Source of the DNA: Xiphophorus maculatus
Lineage: Eukaryota; Chordata; Actinopteri; Cyprinodontiformes; Poeciliidae
Reading direction: 5' to 3'
Length of the DNA: 64,000 nt
Assembly: GCF_002775205.1 (NCBI RefSeq)
Contig: NC_036456.1
Location: forward strand, 15,775,463 to 15,839,462
The translations under genes and the position numbers were made by a program. Below are positions 21,868 through 33,700 of the stretch, piece after piece (positions within the stretch are counted from its first letter, which is position 1; each line of letters opens with the position of its first letter). The notes under the pieces are model-generated. The model had not been told where the DNA came from. It was given only the letters and a program-made list of their open reading frames with translations, and did not search any database.

Positions 21868-21911
21868 AATACTATGAATTACGGCTATTAATAGCCGTAA
21901 TTCATAGTATT
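21868..21911. repeat. Perfect 44-bp palindrome
   Basis: AATACTATGAATTACGGCTA and two more bases are followed immediately by their exact inverse, with no loop. A partial third arm (ATTACGGC...GCCGTAAT) continues to about 21935. Confidence 0.95.
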
Positions 21912-21951
21912 ACGGCTATTAATTGCCGTAATTCATAATTCGTAATTTATT

Positions 21952-21991
21952 AAGTGCAAGTAAGCCTGGACATACAGGCTTACTTGCACTT
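21952..21991. repeat. Perfect hairpin, 17-bp arms
   Basis: Arms AAGTGCAAGTAAGCCTG and its exact inverse enclose GACATA. It lies 40 bases from the 44-bp palindrome. Confidence 0.95.
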
Positions 21992-23019
21992 TTGTTCAGG
22001 TTTGATCTCACATTGCAGACTGAAGCATATTAGGGTAATTAACAACATCAATTACAAATCATTGAATATTTACCTTGTTTCAAAAAAAGAAAAAAAAATC
22101 TAATCCTGCAGCTTCACCTTTCTACACATAAGATAGTGTAATACATCTAATCTAATAATCTAATCTCCATGCAGCATGGCAGCTTGGATATAAAAAAAAT
22201 CTAACATGTAAAAGAACTTATATGAATGCTGCAAAAATTAATCAGTAATAACATTACTTACATGTTACGCTATGCAGAAACTCTGTCTGCACTGATGAAG
22301 GTACATTCTCTCATGCTCCAACGGTAAGGCAGCCAACCTATTATCTGAGTAATTCTGCTAATACCTATTAAACCACAATTGTACATTTATAGACTGTGTT
22401 TAAAGGATTGGACCTTCATCCCAAGATGGCCAAGTAAACATTTTGTATGAAAAAAAGCACACACACACACTGTGGAATACATGAACACATAATATAATTA
22501 ATGTGAAAGCATTTTATGTTTCACAAAATGTGTTAAATTTCTTGAGATTAAGATCCATCTAAGAAAAGTTTTTAGACAGTGAAATATATCCAACAAGAAA
22601 CAGAAACTGTGTGGAGGATTCAGTGATGGACTGACAAACTTTGGTGTACCCCTCCTCTCACCTACTGAATGCTTGGAGACCCAGCCGCAACCCTGAAGAG
22701 GAGTAAGCAGATCCTTAAGGGTGAAGGAAAAGTCTGAAATTAAAAGACCTTATATAGCATGGTAGTGCCTTTCCAAATGTATTGTGTGTTGTGCTCCATG
22801 TGGTCGGTTTTGTTTTTGAGTGTCACAAATAATTCCAATAATGTACAGACATTACTATGTTTTGGTTGTGCATTTCTCTAAAGTGACAAACAAAAAATAT
22901 GCCTCATTTTACATTCTTTAGTGTGGAAATAACTAATCATTTCTGGACCCAAGAGAATGTTGAATTTGTCCTGTCCAAACTCAAGTGGAACAAGTTAAGA
23001 CTAACAATAAATATCGAAA

Positions 23020-23120
23020 ATTAGCTGTTGCGGTTATTTAATTATGCTGACAACACACAGTTATTGACATCTTTTCTAATCTCTCATGCTTATATCAATT
23101 TGTCCAAATCATCATCTATA
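23020..23120 (+). mobile_element. Possible LINE reverse-transcriptase fragment
   Basis: TATGCTGACAACACACAGTT reads YADNTQL, close to the YADDTQLY motif of non-LTR reverse transcriptases. The flanks are too decayed to confirm it. Confidence 0.3.
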
Positions 23121-23278
23121 CCAAAGCTGAACGTAGCTGATGGATGTCCATCCTCACTCATACATCTCTTCTAACCAACATACTCATTCCTTCAACAAGG
23201 TACACATTTCTTGGATATTACTGCCCCTCCTGGTAAAGATGGAAAAGCTTGAAAAATGAGTTAATCTTTAATTGCCTC

Positions 23279-23320
<42 letters not shown>

Positions 23321-23993
23321 TTTACACAATCATCTGCACAATAGTTCACTGCAGATCTAATAATTTATAAAAGAACTGTAACTGAAGCATTTTCTTAATG
23401 TATAATTTAGTTTTCTTAAAAGTTGATCAGTATCTAGGAACTTTTCATCTGTAATTTACAGAATCTTGTACATTAGTATTTAAAAATTGCCTTTACTGTA
23501 TTTACTCCAGTTGTCTCATATATTAAAATGACAGAAAAGCAAACCTGAAAAGAATTTGGAAAGCAAACACTTTCTTTTGCTGCAGTGTATATGTAAAACC
23601 CGGGGTACCCACTTTCTCTTTACTACTCTTCAACTTTGGAAAAACAAGAGAACATGCCATTCAAGTACGATAGATGTGTACTTAATAATAAAAAATGATC
23701 AAGAAAAAAGCTTCTTATTTAAAGTTGCCCTCATCTACAGGAAGAGTAATGATTGACAAGTTTAAAAGAACTGAAACTGTGAAAAACGAGGCTGGAAAAG
23801 CACCCAGATACATCTGGCTACCAAGCACAGTGTGGACGATGCTGTGGGAGTTAAAAAACATCCAAAGATCACAGTAAGAGAACAAAGCCATGTTTTTTAT
23901 GGATTTTGTGCACATCTTAACCAGGAGGTGCCAATAGTTGTAGAAGTCTCTGACTCAGTCTAGTTAGAATCCAACTGAATGTTACAGACACCC

Positions 23994-23999
23994 TTTATT
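23994..23999 (-). terminator. Candidate polyadenylation signal, long synpo2 form
   Basis: AATAAA on the minus strand about 210 bases after the stop codon of the terminal exon at 24211. Confidence 0.45.
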
Positions 24000-24210
24000 T
24001 ACATTCATATAAGCTAGTTGTGTTAATCACCTTTTTCTTCATTTAACTGTAACATGCATTGTCACTTATTTGATGAAACAATAAGTGAAACATTAAATTA
24101 TCGTTTTGAAAGCAAAACTGTCACACAATCTCTCATCTACTGGCTTGTTTTGTTCAGAGGTGAAAAGGATATGGGATGAGACACTCGTTACCAAACGTCT
24201 CGGCTGTATT

Positions 24211-24786
24211 CTACCGCCTCCAGCTCCAGGTATTGCTGGGGTATGCAGACATGTATGTTGGCCTCTCAGATGAAGACACAGAGTGTCTCTGATTAGCCTC
24301 GACCACGTACTTCTGAGGCTGCCACTGCCTTGGCAGCGACCTGTAACCTTGCAGGCCAACTGGGCTGGAGGCAGGGCTCCTCGATGGAGACACGAACGAT
24401 GGAATCGGAGCTCGGCCCTGATTGCTGCTTTGGCTCCAAGTCCGGCTGCCTGGTTTCAGTTGGGCTGTGTAACAGATTCTTCCTTTCCACTCTACAGGTG
24501 GCTCAGGTAGGATTTTACGCCGGGCAGCAAAGTGGACATTTGAGGCAAGAGCATGCTGCAGATCTTGAAAAGCAAAGGCTTCGTCTACCAGACCCAGGGG
24601 ATGGCGGGAGGCAGCTTCCCAGGGGGTGAGGGGTTTGAAGCCTTTGTCCAAACGGGATGTCTGCCTCACCGGGAGGTTGGTGGAGGCTCGGGTTGGAGGC
24701 TTGGGAGAGGAAGAAGCAGACGCCGAAATCTGGCCTGTGAATGGCACCCTGGCTGGTGGAGAAAGGGTGTAGCCCCTGCCAGTTGC
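24211..24786 (-). CDS. synpo2: synpo2 alternative terminal exon
   Basis: The acceptor TTCCTCTCTGCAG is followed by ATGRGYTLSPPARVPFTGQ, and the frame stays open for 191 residues to SNTWSWRR and TAG. The core GFKPLTPWEAASRHPLGLVD, and further on ILPEPPVEWK, is the C-terminal module that I recall from the synaptopodin family (also SYNPO2L). It starts in phase 0, which fits an upstream donor at CAG|GTGTGG inside exon 4. Confidence 0.85.
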   Translation of the reverse strand, partial: ATGRGYTLSPPARVPFTGQISASASSSPKPPTRASTNLPVRQTSRLDKGFKPLTPWEAASRHPLGLVDEAFAFQDLQHALASNVHFAARRKILPEPPVEWKGRICYTAQLKPGSRTWSQSSNQGRAPIPSFVSPSRSPASSPVGLQGYRSLPRQWQPQKYVVEANQRHSVSSSERPTYMSAYPSNTWSWRR

Positions 24787-27700
24787 CTGCAGAGAGGAAT
24801 TCATAGAGGCTTATTTTAGTAAAGGCATATTTTTATGGGGCTTGGCTGCATATTGACTCAGAAAACATTAGCAACTAAGCAAATCCGTATTAAAATGTTT
24901 CTCATAAGGGTTGTATTTCATGATTAGAAATAATAAACTAAATGCACTTGTAGGCTACAATAGCCATTTTTATCAGAACATAATAGGCTAACCTTATGTC
25001 TCAAGCAGCTAAAGATCAGGCCCTCTTTAGACTGTATTCAGTGAACTTGTTTTGCTAGACTTCATAATTGTGGCACTCCACTGATTAATGCTACTGTCTG
25101 CCCTTTAATTAATATGTGTCAAAGGGATAACAGTGAAGGGTGGTCTGAGATGAATAGGCACTCCTACGCTCCTCATAGGCTCCTTGATTACAGTACAGTC
25201 TGTGAAAAGGTGAACCAAACAAACGGTGGGTGCTGCCATCTTCTGGTGAGTCTTACGTACTGTCAGAAACACAGGCTATATTTGGGAAAGAAGAAAGTTC
25301 AAGAATAACAGGGGAAAAGCAAAATATGTGAAAGCACAAAAAAACAAAAGAGAAAAACACCTCTGTTTGAAACTAAAGATTTCATCAAGCAGAAGAAGTT
25401 GATGAAGAGTTAAAAAGGCGATGAAAGTCAAGCCTAAGAAATAGCAAAAATATTGCAACAGACCCTGAGAAATGCATTATCCTTCAGTCAAAATCCAGTC
25501 CTCAAGGGGAGGTGTTCTGCATCCTTTTGACATGTCTCTGCATCAACACACTTGATTCACATAATCATGTCATCAACTGAACTTTGAAGGTTTGAATTCA
25601 TGAGTTGATTCAGTTATTCGATTCAGATGTGTTGCACTTAAAACACATTCAAAAGTTGCAGGACACAACCCCTTTAGGAATGGATTTTGACATCCGTGAT
25701 CTACTGTATGAGAAGTTTCAGCCTAAGGCTTTTTGAACGTCACCTCACTGGTTATAAGATATTACACGTCTCTTATTTTGAAGAGCAGTAAATGTCTCTG
25801 CAGTGATGACAGTTCAACAGCAAGAGAATAAGATGTCAGAGGTGTGTTTCTTACTCAAAATGATGCAAGGAAAGCCTAAAAGCCAAGGTACACCTAAAAT
25901 TATGTTTACTCAGTTATTTGCTATGTAATGAAAACACAGGCTTTGTGGATCTATGAATCATTTTATGCCTAATGATTCATAGATCAGGGTTCTGAGGTTT
26001 GGAAAACAATGGCAAGTAAGTGAAAACAATAGAAAATAAAGCCAAAGTCAGAAGAAAAACTCTCAAAAATTGTCAGAAAGCCTGGAGAACTCTCAATCCA
26101 GACAGAGGAGCCTGTCTAAATATGCATATCTTTTGAACCATATGTGGTTGTGAAATTGTGAAGTGAAAGGAAAATGACACGATTTTAAAATTTGTTGGCA
26201 AAAAGAAAAATTGTTGTTGACTCCAAACTTTCCAGATTTTATTTGTAAAGAAAGTACGAAAAGACTGCACCACTTTCCATCTATTTCACAATTGCACGTG
26301 GCTTTATGATACTCTGTCACATCACATGCCAATATAGTACATTAAAGTTATGGGTTGTAATGAAACAAAATGTGCAAAAGTTCAAGGGGCTTTAATTCTT
26401 TTGAAATTCTTTCACATGCTTGTGAAAAGATGATGTACTGTTATTCTACATTAACAATTGAGTATATTAATAAACTACCCAGTGACTCTATATCTGGGTT
26501 TGCATCTCCCTGTCTAGGTAACATTAACATAGTGGATTTTGGAAATGTGGCAGAAATGTGTAAGAGATTAAAACGTGATGTACAAGAGAGTTTTCAAACA
26601 AAAAAAAGCCCATCAATTCCAAACTTAAATTTCTAAAATATTTTCTTTTCTTTGTTCTTTCTTGTATGGACACTGTAAGACCAAAGTGAAGAGACATGTG
26701 ATGTAAAAGTCCTAAATAAGAAATAGCTCATCTTTTGAAAAATGCATGACACACTTGACCTCCTCTCCTAATGAGACCATACTGAAATCAACTATTAATC
26801 CCCTCATAAAAACATCATCAGGTTGTCATTCTACAGGAATGTGCTTCTCAAGCACAAACCTGCCTAACCTTTACAAAACCAGCTTATTGGGATGGTCAGA
26901 CGTTTCTGACAAAGTCTTTTAGGAGATCACCAGAGTAAAACCAAGACATAGCACTATTCATTGCTTTTTATAGCATGGATGGAAAACATGATCAGAAGAA
27001 AAAGTTGGGAATAGAAAGTAAAACATAAAGAATACCCAAAGGAGAAGAAAAGGGAAACCAAACACGAAAAAGAGATAGTTTAATGGCACTGCAGTGAATC
27101 ATACATAAAGTGCACAATGAAGAGAGAAAAACAAAAACAAGAGAAGAAGCCCTGCACCAAATATACATCTAACTCAGTTTTACTCATAAACCTACACCTT
27201 CATTAATTCTATTTTGAAAATTAATTCTGATGCAACCATATTATATTGTTGAAAGATGGGGGAAAGATGCATTAACACAGACATGTGAAAGTTTGAATGA
27301 TAGTAGCTTTCAGTTGCATGGGCTGAAATCTAAGCCTACAATAGTATGTGGACCTCAGAACTGGACTTCTCTTAAGGCACTTTAAATATAGCATCTAACA
27401 TGACGCAACAGCTGGTAAGGAGTTTAAAATAACACCCATCTGCCTAAGAAGGAGACATGAAAAAAAAAACAACATAAAATTAAAATACACAACCAGAAAC
27501 ACAACCTCGCTACCCCCGAATTAATAATCTTTTAAAGTTATTTTAAGCAATCTTTTTTTAATTATCACAAAGAGTTTCTGTCTCATGAGCTTAAGTTGAC
27601 CTACATAAGTAAAGTTGCTTGCCAATGTCATTACTTGACTTTATTGATTATGTATTACTGCATACAAACCATACCCTTCTCCCACTGCACCATTCCTTCA

Positions 27701-30700
27701 ACTGCTTAATTTTACCATTTTTTTAGATTTGATTTTCTTTTAAGACACTTTTATGAGTTTACTATATAAAACTCAGCAATATCATATTTCCTAAATTAAA
27801 CCTTTTTCTCAGTCCATACACCATTCACTTCTGACCCCTTCTTGCTTTCTTCCTATTCTGACCAAAATACTCCCCTACATTCCTAACATCATCAAGTTAG
27901 ATTTGCACAAAACTGCATTTGTTTAGCATAAAAAACATCAACCTTTGTTGACCCTCTTGTGGGTAACCTAAAGGTCTTAATGTGCTACTGAACTAATTTA
28001 AGTAAGTGCTGAACAATTGTGACCTGACACACTTTGTTCTACAACAATAGAAAGCCAACAGGTCAGAGACATTGACTGCTTGAATAAGTTTATACAATGT
28101 GCTTTTCAAGTCTTCCACTGGCCAGTGTATTGTAAGTGCACTGTTTTGACACAACTAGGCAATGAACCTGCCATTTGCCTATGAGAATCACTCTTTTTCA
28201 ACCAATGTTGGCTTCCACACCTGAGCTGAGCTCTTGTTAGCAGTAAATTTAGGCTTGGGGGCAGCTCCAATACCACCACCAGTTACAGATTCAGGCCTAG
28301 CAGCCACAGGAAAACTTGGGGCTATGTAGCTATTAGTAGGCAGTGCTTTGTATGGTACTGAGGGAGTTGCCAGATAGGGAGGGCTGCTGGCTGGCTGGTA
28401 AGCAGCCTGTTGGTAGGGATGGTTTAAAGGCTGAGGGGCTTGGGGATGATAAGTTGGTGGAACAGCCTGCAGATACTGCTGGTTATATTCTTGTTGGTAT
28501 GGACTACCCGGAGATGGCTGATAAGGATAACTATTACCTTGGGCTTGCTGGTAGTGGGGATCATGCATTACAGGCTGCATGAGTATCCCATAGCCTTGCG
28601 GGGGATATGGAGGAGTAAATGGTCCAACTTGTTGCGCAGGAGCCATTTGATCATATCTAATTGTTTGGCTGTCAAGAAGTGAGTTAGGAGGTGAGCTGGG
28701 CTTTGGTACAGGGGGCTTAGCAGCCTCTGCTCCTGTACCAAAGATAAAGAGTGAAGAATCTAGTTTATATGGTTGATGCTTCATGACATCAATAACATTC
28801 AGTGGTTTAGGGGCAGGTATTGGTTTCTCCTGGTCTTTTTTCTTTGCTTTGATTGAAGGACTACTTGCAGGGGGCTGTTTTGTTGCTGCTGGGGGATAAA
28901 AAGGAGATTGAATAGGATTGTAAGCCCTGGGAGGCGGAGCACGTACATTAGGTGTATACTTCCATTCATTTGGTAAGGATGCAGCTGGCGATGTTGAACG
29001 ACTTGCTTTGTTGGCTTCCACAGTCTCAGAATCCACAACAAACTTCTCCATGCGAGATTGCCTCTTAGCAAACATGTCAGCTCCTTTTCCTTTGACCACT
29101 GGCATCTCAAAAGCTGGACCCTGGGACAATTTAGGATTCAAGACAGTGGCCATTGGGTTGACAGGCGATGCAGCTTTTTGACCAACAGCATAAGAGAACA
29201 TTCGCCGTGGTGGAGGGGGAGGAGTCTGGTTTTGCGGTGGGTGCCATGGTTTAGGAGAAGGTTGTCTGTTTACTGTAGACAATGGAACATTCAAAGATGA
29301 TTGCTGTAGCTGTGGTCGCCAGTCATTAACTGGTGTTGGGGGCTGGGCTTGAGCTGATGGCCATGTATTGAGTTGTGGTTGTTGAGATGTATTTGAAAGG
29401 GACTGTTGCCAGTTGGACTGGGGTGTGGGCGGTGAAGGAACTGATTGAGCCCAGGGTGGCTGATGTTGGGCCTGACTTTGGTCCTGAGCCCATGAATTTA
29501 TAGGTTGCTCACCACCATGTTCTGGAGGTTGTGGAGCCCATGATGTCTGAGATGGAGTATGTGCAGGAACTGGTGCCCATGGATTCAGATTAACTTGAAC
29601 CTGTGCTTGAGGTTGTACCTGAGCTGCATTCATCCATGGTGGCTGAGTTTGGGCTTGTGTTTGCGATTGTGCCCATGGATTGGCAGGAGGTTGAGGTTGA
29701 GATTGAGGTTGAGGTGGAGTTGAGACCCAGGGTGGTTGAGGCTGACCTGGAACTTGGGTATTTGCCCATGCTTGTGGGACTGCCTGATGATGTTGTTGTC
29801 CCCAAGATGGTTGTTGCTGTGCTTCTGGTTGAACTTGTTGAACCCAAGGGGGTTGTGGTTGTATTTCTGGCTGAACTTGTTGAACCCATGGTGGCTGTAC
29901 TTGAGATTTTTGCTGAGGTTGTTGAGCCCATGGCAGCTGCTGTTGAGAGTCTGTATGGGGAGGCTGCATCCATTGATTCTGGGGTTGTGTCTGTACTGGT
30001 TCTTGGGCTTGACTCCAGGATGCCTGTGTTTGCTGCAAGTGTTGCTTCTCCTTCATGAGAGTCCATGGTGGTTGAACCTGTGGATGGGACTGAAGCTGCT
30101 CTTGAGGCTGGGCCCAGGATGGTTGAGCGTTTGTCTGAGGTTGTGCTTGCTCTTCATGCGGAGTCCAAGATGGTTGCCCCTGAGGGGTCCAAGTATTTGA
30201 GCTTAGTTGAATCTGCGTTTGGCTTTGAGTAGACTGATGTGTTACCCATGGTGGCTGTGGTGGGGACTGACTTGGAGGTGGGTTCTGAGGTTGCACTTGG
30301 GCTGATTGCCATGAACAAGCAGCTGACTGTTGATGTGCTTGTACCTGTACTGAACCCCAGGTGGCCATTTGAGAGGACTCACAATGCTGAGCAGAAATGA
30401 CTTGGCCATGTGTCTCTTGAGATGTCACTTGTGCAGGCTGCTGTTGAGACTCTGGTTCAGGGAGAGTCCATGAATGCTGCTCGGCTGGGGTGGGATTGGA
30501 AGTGGTTTCCTCAGGGGTAGGAAGGGTAGAGGGGTCAGGGACAGGTGCAGGAGTTGGCTCTAGTTCTTGAGCAGGGGCAGTTTCTGTGGTGGGGGCTGCA
30601 GCAGGTGTGGACAGACTATTTTCAGAACACTGAGGCATGTCCTGGTTGGCTGCTTCTATCTGAGCAGACCAAGGAGGAGAGTTGGGGTTGATCAAAGGCT

Positions 30701-33700
30701 TTGGTGCAACTGGTGGAGGAATCTTAGGTTTAAGTCTTTGGGACTGGAGGAAATTGCAAGCTTCCGCTCCAAGGCTAAGATAGTCTTCTTCAGGACCATA
30801 CTCAAAACCTTTTTTGTCACTTCTATTGAGAAGGTTCAGCAATGCAGGGTTAGGTGATACTTTTGGGGCCTCTTTAAAAGTAAACATAGGCTTGCCGGTA
30901 GTCTTTCTCCTAGAGTCCGACAGCAGGCCTGTCCTAATTGCAGGAGTAGAAATGCGCTCATCACGGGAAGCTATCTGCTCTCCTTGGCCAACAGAATCTT
31001 GATTGGTCCCACTTGCTCCATGAGAATAAGGTGTTGCCACCATGTTTTCTGTTGTGAAAGGTTTGGCAGTACGATTGTTGTAAGAACTCTGAATTTCATT
31101 AGTTTGATGCTGGACTGTACCATTGATATTTGTAGAATACTGCTGCATTTGCTGGTGCTCTTGATATTGTTGCTGTTGCTTATACAGTAGCTGTTGCTTG
31201 TATTGTTGTTGCTCATACTGCTGCTGCTGATATTGTTGATACTGTTGCTGCTGTTGGTAATTTTGCTGTTGCTCATAATACTGTTGCTCCTGATATTGCT
31301 GGTACTGCTGTTGGTTTTGTTGGTGCATATTCACATCCAAATAACCATGACCCTCTGTTGCGGACTGGATGTAGGACTGCTCCGTTACTTTCTTCTCCAA
31401 CTCTTGCACTGCTTCCACAGGTAGTCCTTGACGCCGGAGTTCCTCATGTTCAGCAGTGATCTCATCCATCCTCTGACGCCTTTGAGCAAACATCGCTGCA
31501 CCCTTGCCTTTGGTTTCAGGCAAACATTCCATCTCAGCTTGGTTGTTCAAGTTGTTGTTAATTTCAACAAGACTCTTTCCTAACTTAAAAGTTAGCACGC
31601 CTTTACTACCTGGAGCATTCAAAAGAAAAGGCCCGTTTGATTCACAATCGATAGCAGCTTCAAAGCTAAATTCACCAGCTGGGATTTCTTGCTTATCGTC
31701 TCCGTTCACTTCGTCTTCTTCGTCACTGTAGTCTGGTTCGTCCTCTCCTGTGCCGTAGCTTACAAGCGTGTATTTCTTGGCCCTCTGACGATGTTTCTTG
31801 AACATCAACACCCCCTTATTATTGGGGTTTGAAGGAGCGGCCGACAGAAGGAGAGCAATACGTTTACATTTGGATTTGGCCTCCTTCACCTGTTTCTCTG
31901 ACAGACTCTCGTTACGTCTGAGCCCTGTGTAGAAAATAAAAAAACATATTCAGCAAAAAGGACAATTACATTGCCAAATTAAATATATTTGGCAATATTA
32001 ATATTAATGCCAATATTAATATTGAGTAGATTGCATCTCAGTATAAAGCTATTAATCACTTACAAAAAATCTAAAAACAAAAAAGAGAAATGTAGCAAAA
32101 ATATCAGAGATTACATAAAAAGTCTCATGTAGAAAAACCTAAATCAAGGCAGGGACATAAAATATTGCTTCATAGTGCAATCATCTGGAACCTCCAAAGT
32201 ACATGAAAAGCTAAGAAAAATAATTATTACAAACTGGGACACAGGAGAGAGTAATTAAAGTGACAGTATGACAAAGTGCAACATGAGCTTGGAAGCACAA
32301 GCAGTGCTCCAGAGAAGACTTCAAATTATGGGACAAGGCTTATATTTTAGACATTTAAAGTGTTTTCTTAGAATATGGTTGCAATTATTTAAACATGCAA
32401 TGAACCATAAAATAAGCTAACTTTTTCATTTGCATGATCATGGCTTATATTCTTATTTCAAACAAAATGTCCTGCTTGTGATAAGAAAATATTAATATAT
32501 GAAAGAAGCAGTAAAATTTCCTGACCCGTATATAATGTTTTTATTGGTTCACCCACTAAGCATTCAACGCCATACATCAAATTAACCTTTCAGACAAACA
32601 AGCCAAAAATATGAACCACAAAAATAACTTGCACGCAATAAATTTAAGTCTGATCATCCTTAGAAGTAGCTATTTGTAACTTTAAAGTAGCTCCTTTTTT
32701 GTTTAGACTTCTGACACCTGCTCAAACAACTCACACCATATAACCAACGCAACAACTGACAATGAAAAGTTATTCCTACAAAATAAATCAAACAGTCTTA
32801 CTTCTTAATGCTCACGCAGGAGAAACCAGAGGGTGGAGAAGACAACGAGAGTGAACGACACCCGCACTTTTTCAGCCCTGTTAAAGCACCCAGTTTGAAA
32901 GGATCAGGTAACAGATGAAGGGGACATATGCTGGTGTCTGTCAAAGAGCCACTTCTGCAGGCATCATCAGTGTGCTCTTGTGATATTTCTGTCTTTTAGA
33001 CAGCTCAGAAGAGCTCCTCACTATATGTATTTCCCCCCCATAAAGTTTATAGTGTTTGAAAAACTTACTGGAGTTACGTGTAATCATTCTTTTTCATTTA
33101 TAAAAGTTTAACAGTTTATGTTATGCTTCTTAAAAATATCCTTTCTGTTTTTGTCATATCTGCTTTCACTGAAAGGAATGAGCTTCCTCCTCCGTGAGCA
33201 GTAAGACGCATCCTATTTTAAGGCTTACACACACAGGGCATCAGTCTATGGAATGCACACACTAAACATAGTTTAGTGATGTAATACTACATGGTATAAA
33301 AAGAAAAAAGTTTCTTCAAAGTTACTTACTTGCGTGTTTTGCCCGATGCTTGTTGGGTTTTTCTTGATCCCCTTCTGATTCGGAGTCTTCTTGCTCTTCT
33401 GCTAGAGTTGCCTCGTCCGATGGAATTTCGAATGAGACAGTGAAAGACGCAGGAACAGGCTGACTGGGTCCCCCTCCTTCCTCCTCTTCACTTTGTGACC
33501 CAATGTTTTCGGTGACATCGGGGCCACCCACGCTAAGAGTGCTCCTCCCCGTTCCTGATGCATCTGGCGGCTGCAAAATGTCCTCCACAGTGGGAGCGCG
33601 GACCACCACGCCATGCTGCCCGAGCGGCTCTCTAACGGGGCATTGCACATGGTGGGATGAGGTGGTGTGAACGGGTTCGATTGCTGAGAAGTCCTCCTCA

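Larger units (their letters stand above)
18930..23993. other. Intergenic interval between myoz2 and the synpo2 3' end
   Basis: No exon of either gene or of a third gene was recognised. The interval holds a Tc1-like transposase remnant (19335-19540), unusual palindromes (21868-21991), a possible LINE fragment (about 23020-23120), and a (TA)n then T tract at 23283-23323. The rest is AT-rich sequence without readable structure and could contain muscle enhancers. Confidence 0.5.

Noticed and set aside
23283-23323. (TA)n followed by a T tract
   Set aside because: A simple microsatellite without further structure.
29590-31424. Long open frames on the plus strand and in other frames opposite synpo2 exon 4
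   Set aside because: They are shadows of repetitive Gln/Pro codons. The minus-strand frame has family homology and correct splice phases.
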